A stretch of 59,469 nt of DNA, from NCBI RefSeq assembly GCF_019104725.1, contig NZ_JAHRXF010000040.1:1-59469 (forward strand), read 5' to 3'. Position 1 is the stretch's first letter. Each line of letters opens with the position of its first letter. This document shows, piece after piece, positions 34,607-48,390 of the stretch. Below the pieces are notes generated by a model, which was given only the letters and a program-made list of their open reading frames with translations, was not told the DNA's origin and made no database searches. A program made the position numbers and the translations under genes. The DNA comes from Streptomyces corallincola. Lineage in GTDB: Bacteria > Actinomycetota > Actinomycetes > Streptomycetales > Streptomycetaceae.

Positions 34607-34741
34607 TTTGCACTCCAGGTGCGTCCGCGCACCGCTCGCAGAGGGCCAACGTCGTCCCTCGGCACCCGCTCCTCCCGAGCCGGGACCGAAAATCGGCCTG
34701 GTGGGGGGACCTCCAGCCAGATGACGACGACGGGAGAGCCG

Positions 34742-39332
<4,591 letters not shown>

Positions 39333-39340
<8 letters not shown>

Positions 39341-40796
39341 CCCCAAGGGTTTCCTCAACCACGGCCGCGAGGTCGCGCGCAGCCGCCCGGTCGCCGAGCG
39401 GGTCGGGGACTTCCAGGAGGTCTACGTCCCCGGCTCCCTGCTCCCCATCATTGGCAAGCAGGCCGGTCGCTGCATGGACTGCGGCATCCCGTTCTGCCAC
39501 AACGGCTGTCCGCTCGGGAACCTCATCCCCGAGTGGAACGACTACGCCTACCGAGGCGACTGGGCCGCCGCCTCCGAGCGGCTGCACGCCACCAACAACT
39601 TCCCCGAGTTCACCGGGCGGCTGTGCCCCGCGCCCTGCGAGTCGGCGTGCGTGCTCGGCATCAACCAGGCGCCGGTCACCATCAAGAACGTCGAGGTCTC
39701 CATCATCGACAAGGCGTGGGAGGACGGGGACGTCGCCCCGCAGGCCCCCGAGCGGCTGTCCGGCAAGACGGTCGCCGTGATCGGCTCCGGCCCCTCCGGC
39801 CTGGCCGCCGCCCAGCAGCTCACCCGCGCCGGGCACACCGTCGCCGTCTACGAGCGCGCCGACCGCGTCGGCGGACTGCTCCGCTACGGCATCCCCGAGT
39901 TCAAGATGGAGAAGCGGCACATCAACCGGCGCATCGAGCAGATGCGCGCCGAGGGCACCCGCTTCCGCACCGGTGTCGAGGTCGGCCGGGACATCACCGC
40001 GGGCGACCTGAAGAAGCGGTACGACGCGGTGGTCCTCGCCGTGGGCGCCACCACCGCCCGCGACCTGCCGGTGCCGGGCCGCGAGCTGAACGGCATCCAC
40101 CAGGCGATGGAGTACCTCCCGCTCTCCAACAAGGTGCAGGAGGGCGACTTCGTCAGCCCGCCCATCACCGCCGAGGGCAAGCACGTCGTCGTCATCGGCG
40201 GCGGCGACACCGGCGCCGACTGCGTGGGCACCGCGCACCGGCAGGGCGCGGCCTCGGTCACCCAGCTGGAGATCATGCCCCGCCCCAACGACGAGCGGCA
40301 CCCGGTGGACCAGCCCTGGCCCACCTTCCCCCTGCTCTACAAGGTGACCTCCGCGCACGAGGAGGGCGGCGAGCGGGTCTACTCCGTCTCCACCACCCAC
40401 TTCGAGGGCGACGAGGACGGCAACGTGCAGTGGCTGCACCTCACCGAAGTCGCCTTCGTGGACGGCAAGTTGACCCAGAAGGAGGGCAGCGGGCGGCGCA
40501 TACCCGCCCAGCTCGTCACCCTGGCGATGGGCTTCACCGGCACCGACCGGGAGAACGGCCTGGTGGAGCAGTTCGGCCTGGACCTGGACGAGCGGGGTAA
40601 CATCGCCCGCGACGCCGAGTTCCGGACCAGTGTGCCGGGCGTGTACGTCGCCGGTGACGCCGGTCGCGGCCAGTCCCTCATCGTGTGGGCGATCGCGGAG
40701 GGCCGCTCGGCGGCCAAGGGCGTCGATCGCTTCCTCACCGGTGCCAGCGACCTGCCGGCACCGATCCGTCCGACGGACCGCTCCCTGGCGGTCTGA
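39333..40796 (+). CDS. gltD: Glutamate synthase, small subunit
   Basis: Flavin/iron-sulfur subunit passing electrons from NADPH to GltB. 487 residues. Two cysteine-rich groups near the N-terminus (GRCMDCGIPFCHNGCPLGN and RLCPAPCESACVLG) hold 4Fe-4S clusters; FAD binding is at VIGSGPSGLAAAQQL and NADPH binding at VIGGGDTGADCVGT. The ATG at 39333 overlaps the end of gltB by eight bases, ensuring coupled synthesis of the two subunits. Confidence 0.98.
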
Positions 40797-41039
40797 CCCG
40801 GACGGCACCAGAAACGTCCCGTACAACGGCGTACGGGTGGGCCGCCCGAGAGGTCCTCGACCCCTCGGAACCCAGCTGACGGCGTCTGCCCCTCACGTCC
40901 CCGACCGGACCGAGGGCAGGCGCCGCCGCGCGTTTCGGAGGGGGTGCGTCCCGGACCTCGCTCGTGTGCCGGGCCTCCATGTGCCCCGCACACATATGTC
41001 CCGCGTGTCGCATGTGCCGTGCCGCCGTGCGCCGTCCCA

Positions 41040-41981
41040 CTACGTCTCGCACTCCAGCACGGTCCCGCACAGCCCGCAGCGTGCCCGGAGTCGGCCGCGG
41101 GACGGGACTCCGATGCGCTGTCCGCAGAGGGGGCAGGGGAAGGCGACCCGGAGTTCTCCGCCGTCCGCGCTCCGGGTGAACTCGTAGGGGGAGTCCGGGC
41201 GGGCCGGGTGCGGGTGGCCGTTGGCGGCGAGGCGGCGGTCCAGGGCGTAGCGGCGGCGGGCGGTCCAGCCCGCGTCGGCCAGCGGGGCCCGGCGGGCGTC
41301 GCGCCCGGCCCGCTCCCGGCCGCGCAGATACGCCGGGTAGCCCTGCGCGCTGCTGAACCAGACCGACGGGTCCTCCCCGAACAGCGCGGCCCGCCGGGCG
41401 AGGACGTACCCGAACTCCTCCGGGGTGAGATAGCCCAGCTTCTGCGAGGTCAGCCGGTCCTCACGGTAGGCGTCCAGCAGCAGCCAGCCCGCGCCGAGAT
41501 ACGTGGTCACCGTGTCGGTGAGGATCTCGTTCTCCGCCGTGGTGGGGAACGCGAGGCCCAGACGGTGCAGATAGACATGGGCGACCTCGTGGGCGAGGGC
41601 CGCGCCGATGTCCGCGCGATGGGTGCGGAAGCGGTCGTTCAGCTCCACGAAGAACTCCGGGCCCGCCGTCAGCTCCACCTCCGCCGCGTGCGTCATGTCC
41701 CGGAACGCCACCACCAGCCGGGCGTCCGGCAGCCGGAAGTGCGCGACCAGCGCGCGGGCCACCCGCTGCGCCCCCAGATGCAGGTCCTCGCCGTCCGTGA
41801 ACGCCACGTCCGCCGGGGCCACACTCGTGGCGAAGCTCCGCACCCCGTCGTACGACAGGCGCCGGTACAGCGCGGTGACGGCCGCCCGTACCGTCTCCAG
41901 ATGCGGGAAACCGTGCTCGACCGGCCCACCGTCCGCCACACCCGCCCCCTCCCACGCCGTCGCCCGGAAAGTCCCCTCCAC
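41040..41981 (-). CDS. Putative zinc metallopeptidase with HExxH and C-terminal zinc ribbon
   Basis: About 313 residues from GTG 41981 (start uncertain). An HEVAHVYLH motif (HExxH at 131-135) is followed 20 or so residues later by ENEILTD, which could supply the third zinc ligand. The C-terminus ends with a rubredoxin-like zinc ribbon CPLCGQ...CGLCGT. No signal peptide or membrane segment is seen, so it is likely cytoplasmic. I do not know a named family that combines these. It lies between gltD and the chorismate mutase gene. Confidence 0.75.
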   Translation of the reverse strand: MEGTFRATAWEGAGVADGGPVEHGFPHLETVRAAVTALYRRLSYDGVRSFATSVAPADVAFTDGEDLHLGAQRVARALVAHFRLPDARLVVAFRDMTHAAEVELTAGPEFFVELNDRFRTHRADIGAALAHEVAHVYLHRLGLAFPTTAENEILTDTVTTYLGAGWLLLDAYREDRLTSQKLGYLTPEEFGYVLARRAALFGEDPSVWFSSAQGYPAYLRGRERAGRDARRAPLADAGWTARRRYALDRRLAANGHPHPARPDSPYEFTRSADGGELRVAFPCPLCGQRIGVPSRGRLRARCGLCGTVLECET

Positions 41982-42095
41982 TGTAGGGGCGCCGGGGGGT
42001 GCGCTGCCGTGGACATGTGCGGGGACACCATGTGCGCCGCCCACATACCGAGCACCCGCCGACCCCGCCCCGGACAGGCCCTAGGGTGAAGCCCC

Positions 42096-42506
42096 ATGAC
42101 CACCAGCGACACCGGAAACCCCGAGGCGGACCCCGAGGTCCGGCGGGAACTGACGCGGCTGCGCGCCAGCATCGACAACATCGACGCGGCCGTCGTCCAC
42201 ATGCTCGCCGAACGCTTCAAGGCCACCCAGCAGGTCGGCCGCCTCAAGGCCCGCCACCAGCTGCCGCCCGCCGACCCGGCCCGCGAGGCCCGGCAGATCG
42301 CCCGGCTGCGCGGCCTCGCCGAGGACGCCCGCCTCGACCCGGCCTTCGCGGAGAAGTTCCTGAACTTCATCATCGCGGAGGTCATCCGGCACCACGAGTC
42401 CATCGCGGAGGACACGGCGGAGGCGGGCGCGGGAGAGGCGGTCGCGGGAGAGGCGGGCGCGGAAGCGGGCCCGCAGACCGTCACCGGCGCGGGGGACCGC
42501 CGCTGA
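42096..42506 (+). CDS. aroQ: Chorismate mutase (AroQ type)
   Basis: Rearranges chorismate to prephenate for Phe/Tyr. 136 residues; the all-helical AroQ pattern is seen in RRELTRLRASIDNIDAAVVH, MLAERFKATQQVGRLKARH, then EARQIARLRGLAEDARLDPA and FAEKFLNFIIAEVIRHHESI. A ~35-residue Ala/Gly/Glu tail is appended. The enzyme competes with TrpE for chorismate, although the two genes are not linked here. A hairpin follows before pepN. Confidence 0.92.
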   Translation: MTTSDTGNPEADPEVRRELTRLRASIDNIDAAVVHMLAERFKATQQVGRLKARHQLPPADPAREARQIARLRGLAEDARLDPAFAEKFLNFIIAEVIRHHESIAEDTAEAGAGEAVAGEAGAEAGPQTVTGAGDRR

Positions 42507-42526
42507 ACCGGACATAAGGCCTGTAC

Positions 42527-42554
42527 CGGCCCGGCGCTGTGCGGCGCCGGGCCG
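42527..42554 (+). terminator. Terminator-like hairpin between aroQ and pepN
   Basis: Perfect 11-bp GC stem (42527-42537 with 42544-42554) with a TGTGCG loop, 20 bp before the pepN start. No T-run follows, so it may be a weak terminator or an operator near the leaderless pepN promoter. Confidence 0.55.
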
Positions 42555-42573
42555 ATCAGGCAGCATGGCAGCC

Positions 42574-45051
42574 ATGTCCGTCATCACGCGCGACGAAGCG
42601 CAGCTCCGAGCACAGTTCCTCGACGTCCACCGGTACGCGATCGACCTCGACCTCACCACGGGCGACGAGACCTTCGCGTCCCGCACCGTGATCGGGTTCA
42701 CCGCGCGGTCCGCCGGGGACACCTTCGTGGAACTGAAGCCCGCCGAACTGCGTTCCGTCACCCTCGACGGACAGCCCCTGGACCCCGCCGCCCTCCACGA
42801 CGGCCGGCTCCCGCTGACCGGTCTGGCCGCCGGTGAGCACGAGCTGCGCATCGACGCCGTGATGCGCTACTCCCGCACCGGCGAGGGCATGCACCGCTTC
42901 ACCGACCCCACCGACGGCGAGACCTACGTCTACACCCAGCTCTTCCTGGACGACGTGCAGCGCGTGTTCGCCGCCTTCGACCAGCCCGACCTGAAGGCCG
43001 TCTTCGAGGTGACGGTGACCGCGCCGGAGGGCTGGAGCGTCCTCGCCAACGGTGTCACCGAGCACCTCGGGGACGGCCGCTGGCGGGCCGCCGCGACCCC
43101 GCTGATCTCCACCTACCTCGTCGCCGTGGCCGCCGGACCCTGGCACTCCGTGCGCACCGAGCACCGCGGCCTCCCCTTCGGCCTGCACTGCCGCCGCTCC
43201 CTCGCGCCGTACCTCGACACCGACGTGGACGAGATCCTCGACATCACCCGCGCCTGCTTCGACCGCTACCACGAGAAGTTCACGGAGCCGTACCCCTTCG
43301 ACTCCTACGACCAGGCGTTCGTCCCCGAGTTCAACGCGGGCGCGATGGAGAACCCCGGACTGGTCACCTTCCGCGACGAGTTCGTCTACCGCTCCGCCGT
43401 CACCGACACCGAGCGGCAGTCCCGCGCGATGGTCATCGCGCACGAGATGGCCCACATGTGGTTCGGGGACCTCGTCACCCTCAGGTGGTGGGACGACATC
43501 TGGCTGAACGAGTCCTTCGCGGAGTACATGGGCTACCAGACCACCCTGGAGGCCACCCGCTTCACCCAGCCCTGGGTCGAGTTCGGCGTGACCCGCAAGG
43601 CGTGGGGCTACGACGCCGACCAGCGCCCCTCCACCCACCCCGTCGCCCCCGAGGCCGTGGACGACACCGCCGCAGCCCTGCTGAACTTCGACGGCATCTC
43701 CTACGCCAAGGGCGCCTCCGCACTGCGCCAACTCGTCGCCTGGCTGGGCGAGAAGGACTTCCTCGCGGGCATCAACATCCACTTCGAACGGCACCGGTTC
43801 GGCAACGCCACCCTCGCCGACTTCATCGACTCCCTCGCCGCCGCCACCGAACGCGACGTGCACGCCTGGGCCGACGCCTGGCTGCGCACCACCGGCGTGG
43901 ACAAGCTCACCCCCGTCCTGGAGAACACCGCCGGGACCTGCGCGCTCACCGTGACGCACGACGGCAGCCGCCCGCACCTCGTCACCGCCGGGCTCTACGA
44001 CCGCGACCTCACCGACGACGGCGGACTGATCCTGCGCGAACGCCTCGCCCTGGACGTCCCGCAGCGCGAACCGCTCCCGCTGGGCAAGCGGCCCGCGCTG
44101 CTCCTCCTCAACGACGGCGACCTCACCTACGCCAAGGTCCGCTTCGACCCCGAGTCCTTCGAGGCGCTCCGCACCGGGCTCGCCGGACTGCCCGACCCGC
44201 TGACCCGCGCGGTGGTCTGGAACGCGCTGCGCGACGCGGTCCGCGACGGCGAACTCCCGCCGCTCACCTACCTGGAGACCGCCCGCGCCCACCTCCCCAA
44301 GGAGACCGATCTCGCCCTCGTCCAGGGCGTCCTCGCCTTCGCCTCCGCCCACGTGGCCGACCGCTACCTGGCACCCGAGGACCGCCCGGCCGCGCTCTCC
44401 CTCCTCTCCTCCCTCTGCCGCGACCTGCTCCGCCGCACCGAGGACGGCGACAACCCCGGCCTCCGGCTCGTCGCCGTACGCCACTTCATCGACGTCGCCG
44501 CCCACCCCGACACCATCGCCGCCTGGCTCGCCGACGGTACGGTGCCCGGCGGACCCGAGATCGACCCCGAGCTGCGCTGGCGCGTCCTCGGCCGACTCGC
44601 CGTACTCGGCGCCACCGACGAGGCCGCCATCGCCGCCGAGCTGGAGCGCGACCCGTCGGCCACCGGTGAGGAGGGCGCCGCGCTGTGCCGGGCCGCCCTT
44701 CCCGACCCCGCCGCCAAACAGGCCGCCTGGGAGCGGATGTTCCACTCCGACACCCTCTCCAACTACCTCTTCACCGCCACCGCCCGCGGCTTCTGGCAGC
44801 CCGAACAGGCCGACCTCCTCGCCGACTTCGTCCCCCTCTACTTCAAGGACGCCGTCCCCCTGGCAGCCCGCCGGGGTCCCGCCATCGCCAGCGCCGTCGG
44901 CCGCTGGGCCTTCCCCCACCACGCGGTGACCCGGGAAACCCTGACCCTGGGCGAAACCTGCCTCCACGACGCGGAACCGGTGATCTCCCTGCGCCGCCGC
45001 CTGGTGGACGAACTCGACGACCTGGCACGCGCATTGCGCGCCCGCGGCTAG
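42574..45051 (+). CDS. pepN: Aminopeptidase N (M1 family zinc peptidase)
   Basis: Removes N-terminal residues from peptides in the cytoplasm. 825 residues from ATG 42574. M1 hallmarks are GAMEN (256-260) and the zinc site HEMAH (290-294) with the third ligand Glu313 in WLNESFAEYMG, exactly 18 residues after the second His. A C-terminal helical ERAP1-like domain completes it. CAGCAT (42561-42566) could be the -10 of a leaderless mRNA; ATG 42565 is an alternative start. Confidence 0.95.
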   Translation: MSVITRDEAQLRAQFLDVHRYAIDLDLTTGDETFASRTVIGFTARSAGDTFVELKPAELRSVTLDGQPLDPAALHDGRLPLTGLAAGEHELRIDAVMRYSRTGEGMHRFTDPTDGETYVYTQLFLDDVQRVFAAFDQPDLKAVFEVTVTAPEGWSVLANGVTEHLGDGRWRAAATPLISTYLVAVAAGPWHSVRTEHRGLPFGLHCRRSLAPYLDTDVDEILDITRACFDRYHEKFTEPYPFDSYDQAFVPEFNAGAMENPGLVTFRDEFVYRSAVTDTERQSRAMVIAHEMAHMWFGDLVTLRWWDDIWLNESFAEYMGYQTTLEATRFTQPWVEFGVTRKAWGYDADQRPSTHPVAPEAVDDTAAALLNFDGISYAKGASALRQLVAWLGEKDFLAGINIHFERHRFGNATLADFIDSLAAATERDVHAWADAWLRTTGVDKLTPVLENTAGTCALTVTHDGSRPHLVTAGLYDRDLTDDGGLILRERLALDVPQREPLPLGKRPALLLLNDGDLTYAKVRFDPESFEALRTGLAGLPDPLTRAVVWNALRDAVRDGELPPLTYLETARAHLPKETDLALVQGVLAFASAHVADRYLAPEDRPAALSLLSSLCRDLLRRTEDGDNPGLRLVAVRHFIDVAAHPDTIAAWLADGTVPGGPEIDPELRWRVLGRLAVLGATDEAAIAAELERDPSATGEEGAALCRAALPDPAAKQAAWERMFHSDTLSNYLFTATARGFWQPEQADLLADFVPLYFKDAVPLAARRGPAIASAVGRWAFPHHAVTRETLTLGETCLHDAEPVISLRRRLVDELDDLARALRARG

Positions 45052-45069
45052 GGGGCAGCCGCCTCCCAG

Positions 45070-45270
45070 GGGCGCGAGCAACCACGGCGGACGTGCAAGC
45101 GAGAGACGGCCGTGTCTTGAGGGGCGCGGGGAACTGCGCGAGCAGCCACGGTGGAGGTGCACGCGAGAGACGGCCGTGTCTTGAGGGGCGCGGGGAACTG
45201 CGCGAGCAGCCACGGTGGAGGTGCACGCGAGAGACGGCCGTGTCTTGAGGGGCGCGGGGAACTGCGCGCC
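45070..45270. repeat. 64-bp direct tandem repeat array
   Basis: Two complete, identical 64-bp copies (45100-45163 and 45164-45227), a third truncated after ~42 bases (45228-45270), and a diverged partial copy before them (~45070-45099). The unit contains AGGGGCGCGGGGAACTGCGC, a motif I recall from intergenic regions of many Streptomyces genomes, plus CAGCCACGGTGGAGGTGCAC. GCGC arms within it can form a small hairpin. It fills the gap between pepN and the decarboxylase gene. Confidence 0.9.
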
Positions 45271-45329
45271 CAGCGGCAGCGGACCCGCACAGGACACGGC
45301 CGAGGCCAGCGCCGCGTACCCCCTTTCGG

Positions 45330-45348
45330 GTTGGTTAGGGAGACTTGG
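45330..45348 (+). promoter_or_regulatory. Possible degenerate iron box upstream of the decarboxylase gene
   Basis: GTTGGTTAGGGAGACTTGG resembles the DmdR1/IdeR iron box over its left half (GGTTAGG) but only 11 of 19 positions overall. It lies 67 bp before the ATG, a usual place for such sites in siderophore operons. Confidence 0.3.
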
Positions 45349-45415
45349 GGGACACGCCGGAGGCGACCCGCACAGACTGACAGGCGACCAGTGAAGGACC
45401 GCCGTCAGGAGCCGC

Positions 45416-46783
45416 ATGCCCACGCCGCCACCCCTCGCCTCGGGCCCCGGGGGCACCGCGGCACTGCGGCCCCTCCTCGACACCGTGCTGGAAGCCCTCG
45501 TACAGGGCGCGAAGGAACGAGGCGGCCCCCTGCCGACAGGCGGGCCACGAGCGGTGGCCGCGGGGATGGCCGCCGCCCTGCGGGACCCCCTGCCCGAGCA
45601 GGGCGACCCCGACGCCCTCCGCACCCTCGTCCAGGCCGTCGCGGCGGGCGCGGCGGACCCGGCGGACCCCCTGTGCGCGGCGCACCTGCACTGCCCGCCG
45701 CTGGCGCTCGCGGCGGCGGCCGACCTCGCCGCGAGCGTGCTGAACCCCTCGATGGACTCCTGGGACCAGGCCCCGGCCGCCTCGGAGTTGGAAGCGGCCG
45801 TCACCCGCGCCCTCGCGGGAGCCGTCGGCCTCGCGGACGCGCTCGTCACCACCGGCGGCACGGAGTCCAACCAACTCGCCCTCCTCCTGGCCCGCGAGAC
45901 GACCGGCGCCCCCGGCGCGCTCCGCCTCCTGCACGGCGCCAACGCCCACCACTCCCTGCCCCGCGCGGCCTGGCTGCTCGGCCTGCCGGACCCCGTCGTC
46001 GTACCCGCCCCCGGCGGCACCCTTGACCCGGTCGCGCTGGAGACCGCGCTGGCCACGCTGCCCGGCCCGCTGCTGGTCGCGGCCACCGCGGGCACCACCG
46101 ACGCCGGACTGATCGACCCGCTCCCCGAGATCGCCCGGCTCTGCGCGGCGCACGGCGCGCGGCTGCACATCGACGCGGCGTACGGCGGCGGACTGGCGTT
46201 CAGCGACCGCCACCGGCATCTGCTCGACGGACTCGACGCGGCCCACACCGTCACCCTCGACCTGCACAAACTCGGCTGGCAACCGGCCGCCGCCGGACTC
46301 CTCGCGGTCAGGGACCCCGCCGACCTCGCCGCCCTGCACCAGCGCGCCGACTACCTCAACGCCGACGACGACACCGAGGCGGGTCTGCCCGACCTGCTCG
46401 GCCGCTCCCCGCGCACCACCCGCCGCCCGGACATCCTGAAGACCGCCGTCACCCTGCGCACCCTCGGCCGGAGCGGACTCGGCGCCCTGGTGGACCAAGT
46501 CTGCGCGCACGCAAAGGACTTCGCCCGCCTCGTGGACGCGCACCCCGGCTTCGAGCTGTACGACACCCCCGTCATCAGCACCGTCCTGTTCCGCCCCGCG
46601 GGCGCGGCCGACACCACCGTCGCGGAGACCCGCCGGACCCTGCTGCACACCGGCCGCGCCGTCCTGGGCCGGGCCCGCGCCGACGGCCGCCTCTGGTTCA
46701 AGGCCACCTTCCTCAACCCCCGCACCCGGCCGGACGACCTCGCCCGGCTGCTCGCCCTCGCAGAAGGAACGACCCCCGCATGA
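45416..46783 (+). CDS. PLP-dependent amino-acid decarboxylase (DesA/lysine or diaminobutyrate decarboxylase type)
   Basis: 455 residues, group II decarboxylase fold. Landmarks are VLNPSMDSWDQAPAASELE, VTTGGTESNQLALLLAR, IDAAYGGGLAF and the PLP lysine Lys285 in LDLHKLGWQP. The neighbouring N-hydroxylase suggests it makes a diamine such as cadaverine from lysine for a hydroxamate siderophore, as DesA does; diaminobutyrate or glutamate decarboxylase activity cannot be excluded. It overlaps the next gene by four bases. Confidence 0.85.
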   Translation: MPTPPPLASGPGGTAALRPLLDTVLEALVQGAKERGGPLPTGGPRAVAAGMAAALRDPLPEQGDPDALRTLVQAVAAGAADPADPLCAAHLHCPPLALAAAADLAASVLNPSMDSWDQAPAASELEAAVTRALAGAVGLADALVTTGGTESNQLALLLARETTGAPGALRLLHGANAHHSLPRAAWLLGLPDPVVVPAPGGTLDPVALETALATLPGPLLVAATAGTTDAGLIDPLPEIARLCAAHGARLHIDAAYGGGLAFSDRHRHLLDGLDAAHTVTLDLHKLGWQPAAAGLLAVRDPADLAALHQRADYLNADDDTEAGLPDLLGRSPRTTRRPDILKTAVTLRTLGRSGLGALVDQVCAHAKDFARLVDAHPGFELYDTPVISTVLFRPAGAADTTVAETRRTLLHTGRAVLGRARADGRLWFKATFLNPRTRPDDLARLLALAEGTTPA

Positions 46784-48249
46784 ACAACCCCCCGCGCCAG
46801 GAACCCGAGCCCGGTCCGGACCGGCTGCCGGAACCCGGTCCCCGCCAGGACCCCGACGCCCCCCGCGACCTCGTCGGCATCGGCATCGGCCCCTGCAACC
46901 TCTCGCTCGCGGCCCTCGCCCACCCCCTCGACGGACTCGACGCGGTCTTCTACGAGCAGCGCCCCTCCTTCGACTGGCACCCCGGTCTCCTCATCGACGG
47001 AGCCACCCTCCAAGTCCCCTTCCTGGCCGACCTGGTGACCCTCATCGACCCCACCAGCCACTGGAGTTTCCTCAACTACCTCCGCACCCGCGAACGCCTC
47101 TTCCCCTTCTACTTCTCCGAGCACTTCCACATCCAGCGCGCCGAGTACGACGCCTACTGCCGCTGGGTCTCCCGCGGCCTGCCCGCGCTGCGCTACCGCC
47201 ATCAGGTGGACGCCGTCCGCTGGAACCCCGAACGCGCCCTGTTCGAGATCGACTTCACCCAGCTCGACGCGCACGGCGAGGCCGAGGCGCTCGGCCGGAC
47301 CCACGCCCGCAACGTCGTCCTCGGCATCGGCACCGCCCCGCACGTCCCCGACCCGCTGCGCCCGCTGGCCGACGACCCCCGCGTGCCCGTCGTGCACGCC
47401 GCCGACTACCTCGACCACCGGGCCGCCCTGCTCGCCGCCGAGCACATCACGGTGGTCGGCTCCGGCCAGTCCGGCGCCGAGATCTTCCTCGACCTGCTCC
47501 GCCACCGCCCGGCGGGCCGCGAGAAACTGCACTGGATCGGCCGGACGCAGGCGTTCGCGCCGATGGAGTACTCGAAGCTCGGCCTGGAGCACTTCACCCC
47601 CGACTACACCCGCTACTTCCACGCCCTGGCCGAACCGGTCCGGGACCAACTGGTCTCCGCGCAGTGGCAGTTGCACAAGGGGATCGACGCCGCCACCCTC
47701 GCCGCCATCCACGGGGAGCTGTACCGGCGCAGCATGGACGGCGGCTGGCCCGACGCCGTCCTCACCCCCGGTGTCCGGGTCCGCACCGCCGGGCGGCTCG
47801 CCACCACCAAGGTCGAACTCCACCTGGAGCACCTCCAGCAGGGCACCCGCTCCCGCCTCACCACCGGCGCCGTCGTGCTCGCCACCGGCTACCGCGAACG
47901 TCCGCTCGGGCGGCTGCTCGCCGGACTCGACCCGTACATGCGCCGGGACAACCGCGAACGCCCGCGCGTGGACGAGGAGTTCCGGCTGGTGCTGGACCCC
48001 TCGGTGACCGGCTCGGTGTTCGTGCAGAACGCGGAGCAGCACACCCACGGCGTCGGCGCGCCCGACCTCGGCCTCACCGCCTGGCGCGGCGCGTCCATCC
48101 TCAACTCCGTCACCGGCGCCGAACCGTATCCGCTGCCCGCCCGCACCGCGTTCACCACCTTCGGGCTGGGCGAACAGCGCCACCGCGTCCCGCACGCCCG
48201 GCAGGCCAGACAACTCGTCCCGCTGATCCCGCTCACCGAGGGCCGCTGA
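46780..48249 (+). CDS. FAD/NADPH amine N-hydroxylase (DesB/SidA/IucD family)
   Basis: 489 residues. FAD site GIGIGPCNLSLAALAHPLDG (~33-52), substrate segment PFLADLVTLIDPTSHWSFLN, NADPH site ITVVGSGQSGAEIFLDLL, the DesB-like EYSKLGLEHFTPDYTRYFH and ATGY motif near the end. These flavoenzymes N-hydroxylate lysine, ornithine or diamines for hydroxamate siderophores. The ATG at 46780 overlaps the decarboxylase stop, so the pair acts together; cadaverine is the likely substrate. Confidence 0.9.
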   Translation: MNNPPRQEPEPGPDRLPEPGPRQDPDAPRDLVGIGIGPCNLSLAALAHPLDGLDAVFYEQRPSFDWHPGLLIDGATLQVPFLADLVTLIDPTSHWSFLNYLRTRERLFPFYFSEHFHIQRAEYDAYCRWVSRGLPALRYRHQVDAVRWNPERALFEIDFTQLDAHGEAEALGRTHARNVVLGIGTAPHVPDPLRPLADDPRVPVVHAADYLDHRAALLAAEHITVVGSGQSGAEIFLDLLRHRPAGREKLHWIGRTQAFAPMEYSKLGLEHFTPDYTRYFHALAEPVRDQLVSAQWQLHKGIDAATLAAIHGELYRRSMDGGWPDAVLTPGVRVRTAGRLATTKVELHLEHLQQGTRSRLTTGAVVLATGYRERPLGRLLAGLDPYMRRDNRERPRVDEEFRLVLDPSVTGSVFVQNAEQHTHGVGAPDLGLTAWRGASILNSVTGAEPYPLPARTAFTTFGLGEQRHRVPHARQARQLVPLIPLTEGR

Positions 48250-48351
48250 GCGGCGCCCCGCACTCCCCATTTTTTCTCCGGCCGCCCACGACCGCGCCGA
48301 CGGGCGGCACGTGAACGACACCGGTACGAGGGCGACGGCCGCCGCCGTGGA

Positions 48352-48379
48352 CGTGGCCCTCTTCGCCAAGAGGGCCACG
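48352..48379. terminator. Bidirectional terminator between convergent genes
   Basis: Perfect 12-bp stem (48352-48363 with 48368-48379) with a CGCC loop, between the N-hydroxylase stop (+) and the 5'-nucleotidase stop (-). Confidence 0.85.
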
Positions 48380-48390
48380 CCCGAGGGGAG

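Larger units (their letters stand above)
34253..34741. other. 489-bp control region upstream of gltB
   Basis: No convincing gene. It carries two GlnR-type boxes (34300-34326 and 34591-34606). Frames in this gap are Arg/Pro-rich and overlap on both strands, as expected of non-coding high-GC DNA. The gltB transcription start cannot be fixed. Confidence 0.6.

Noticed and set aside
45070..45270. CRISPR-like array
   Set aside because: The copies are contiguous and identical, with no variable spacers, and there are no cas genes.
42556..46269. A ~1,240-codon antisense frame across pepN and the decarboxylase gene
   Set aside because: It spans two real genes plus the 64-bp repeat region and shows repetitive, non-protein-like sequence.
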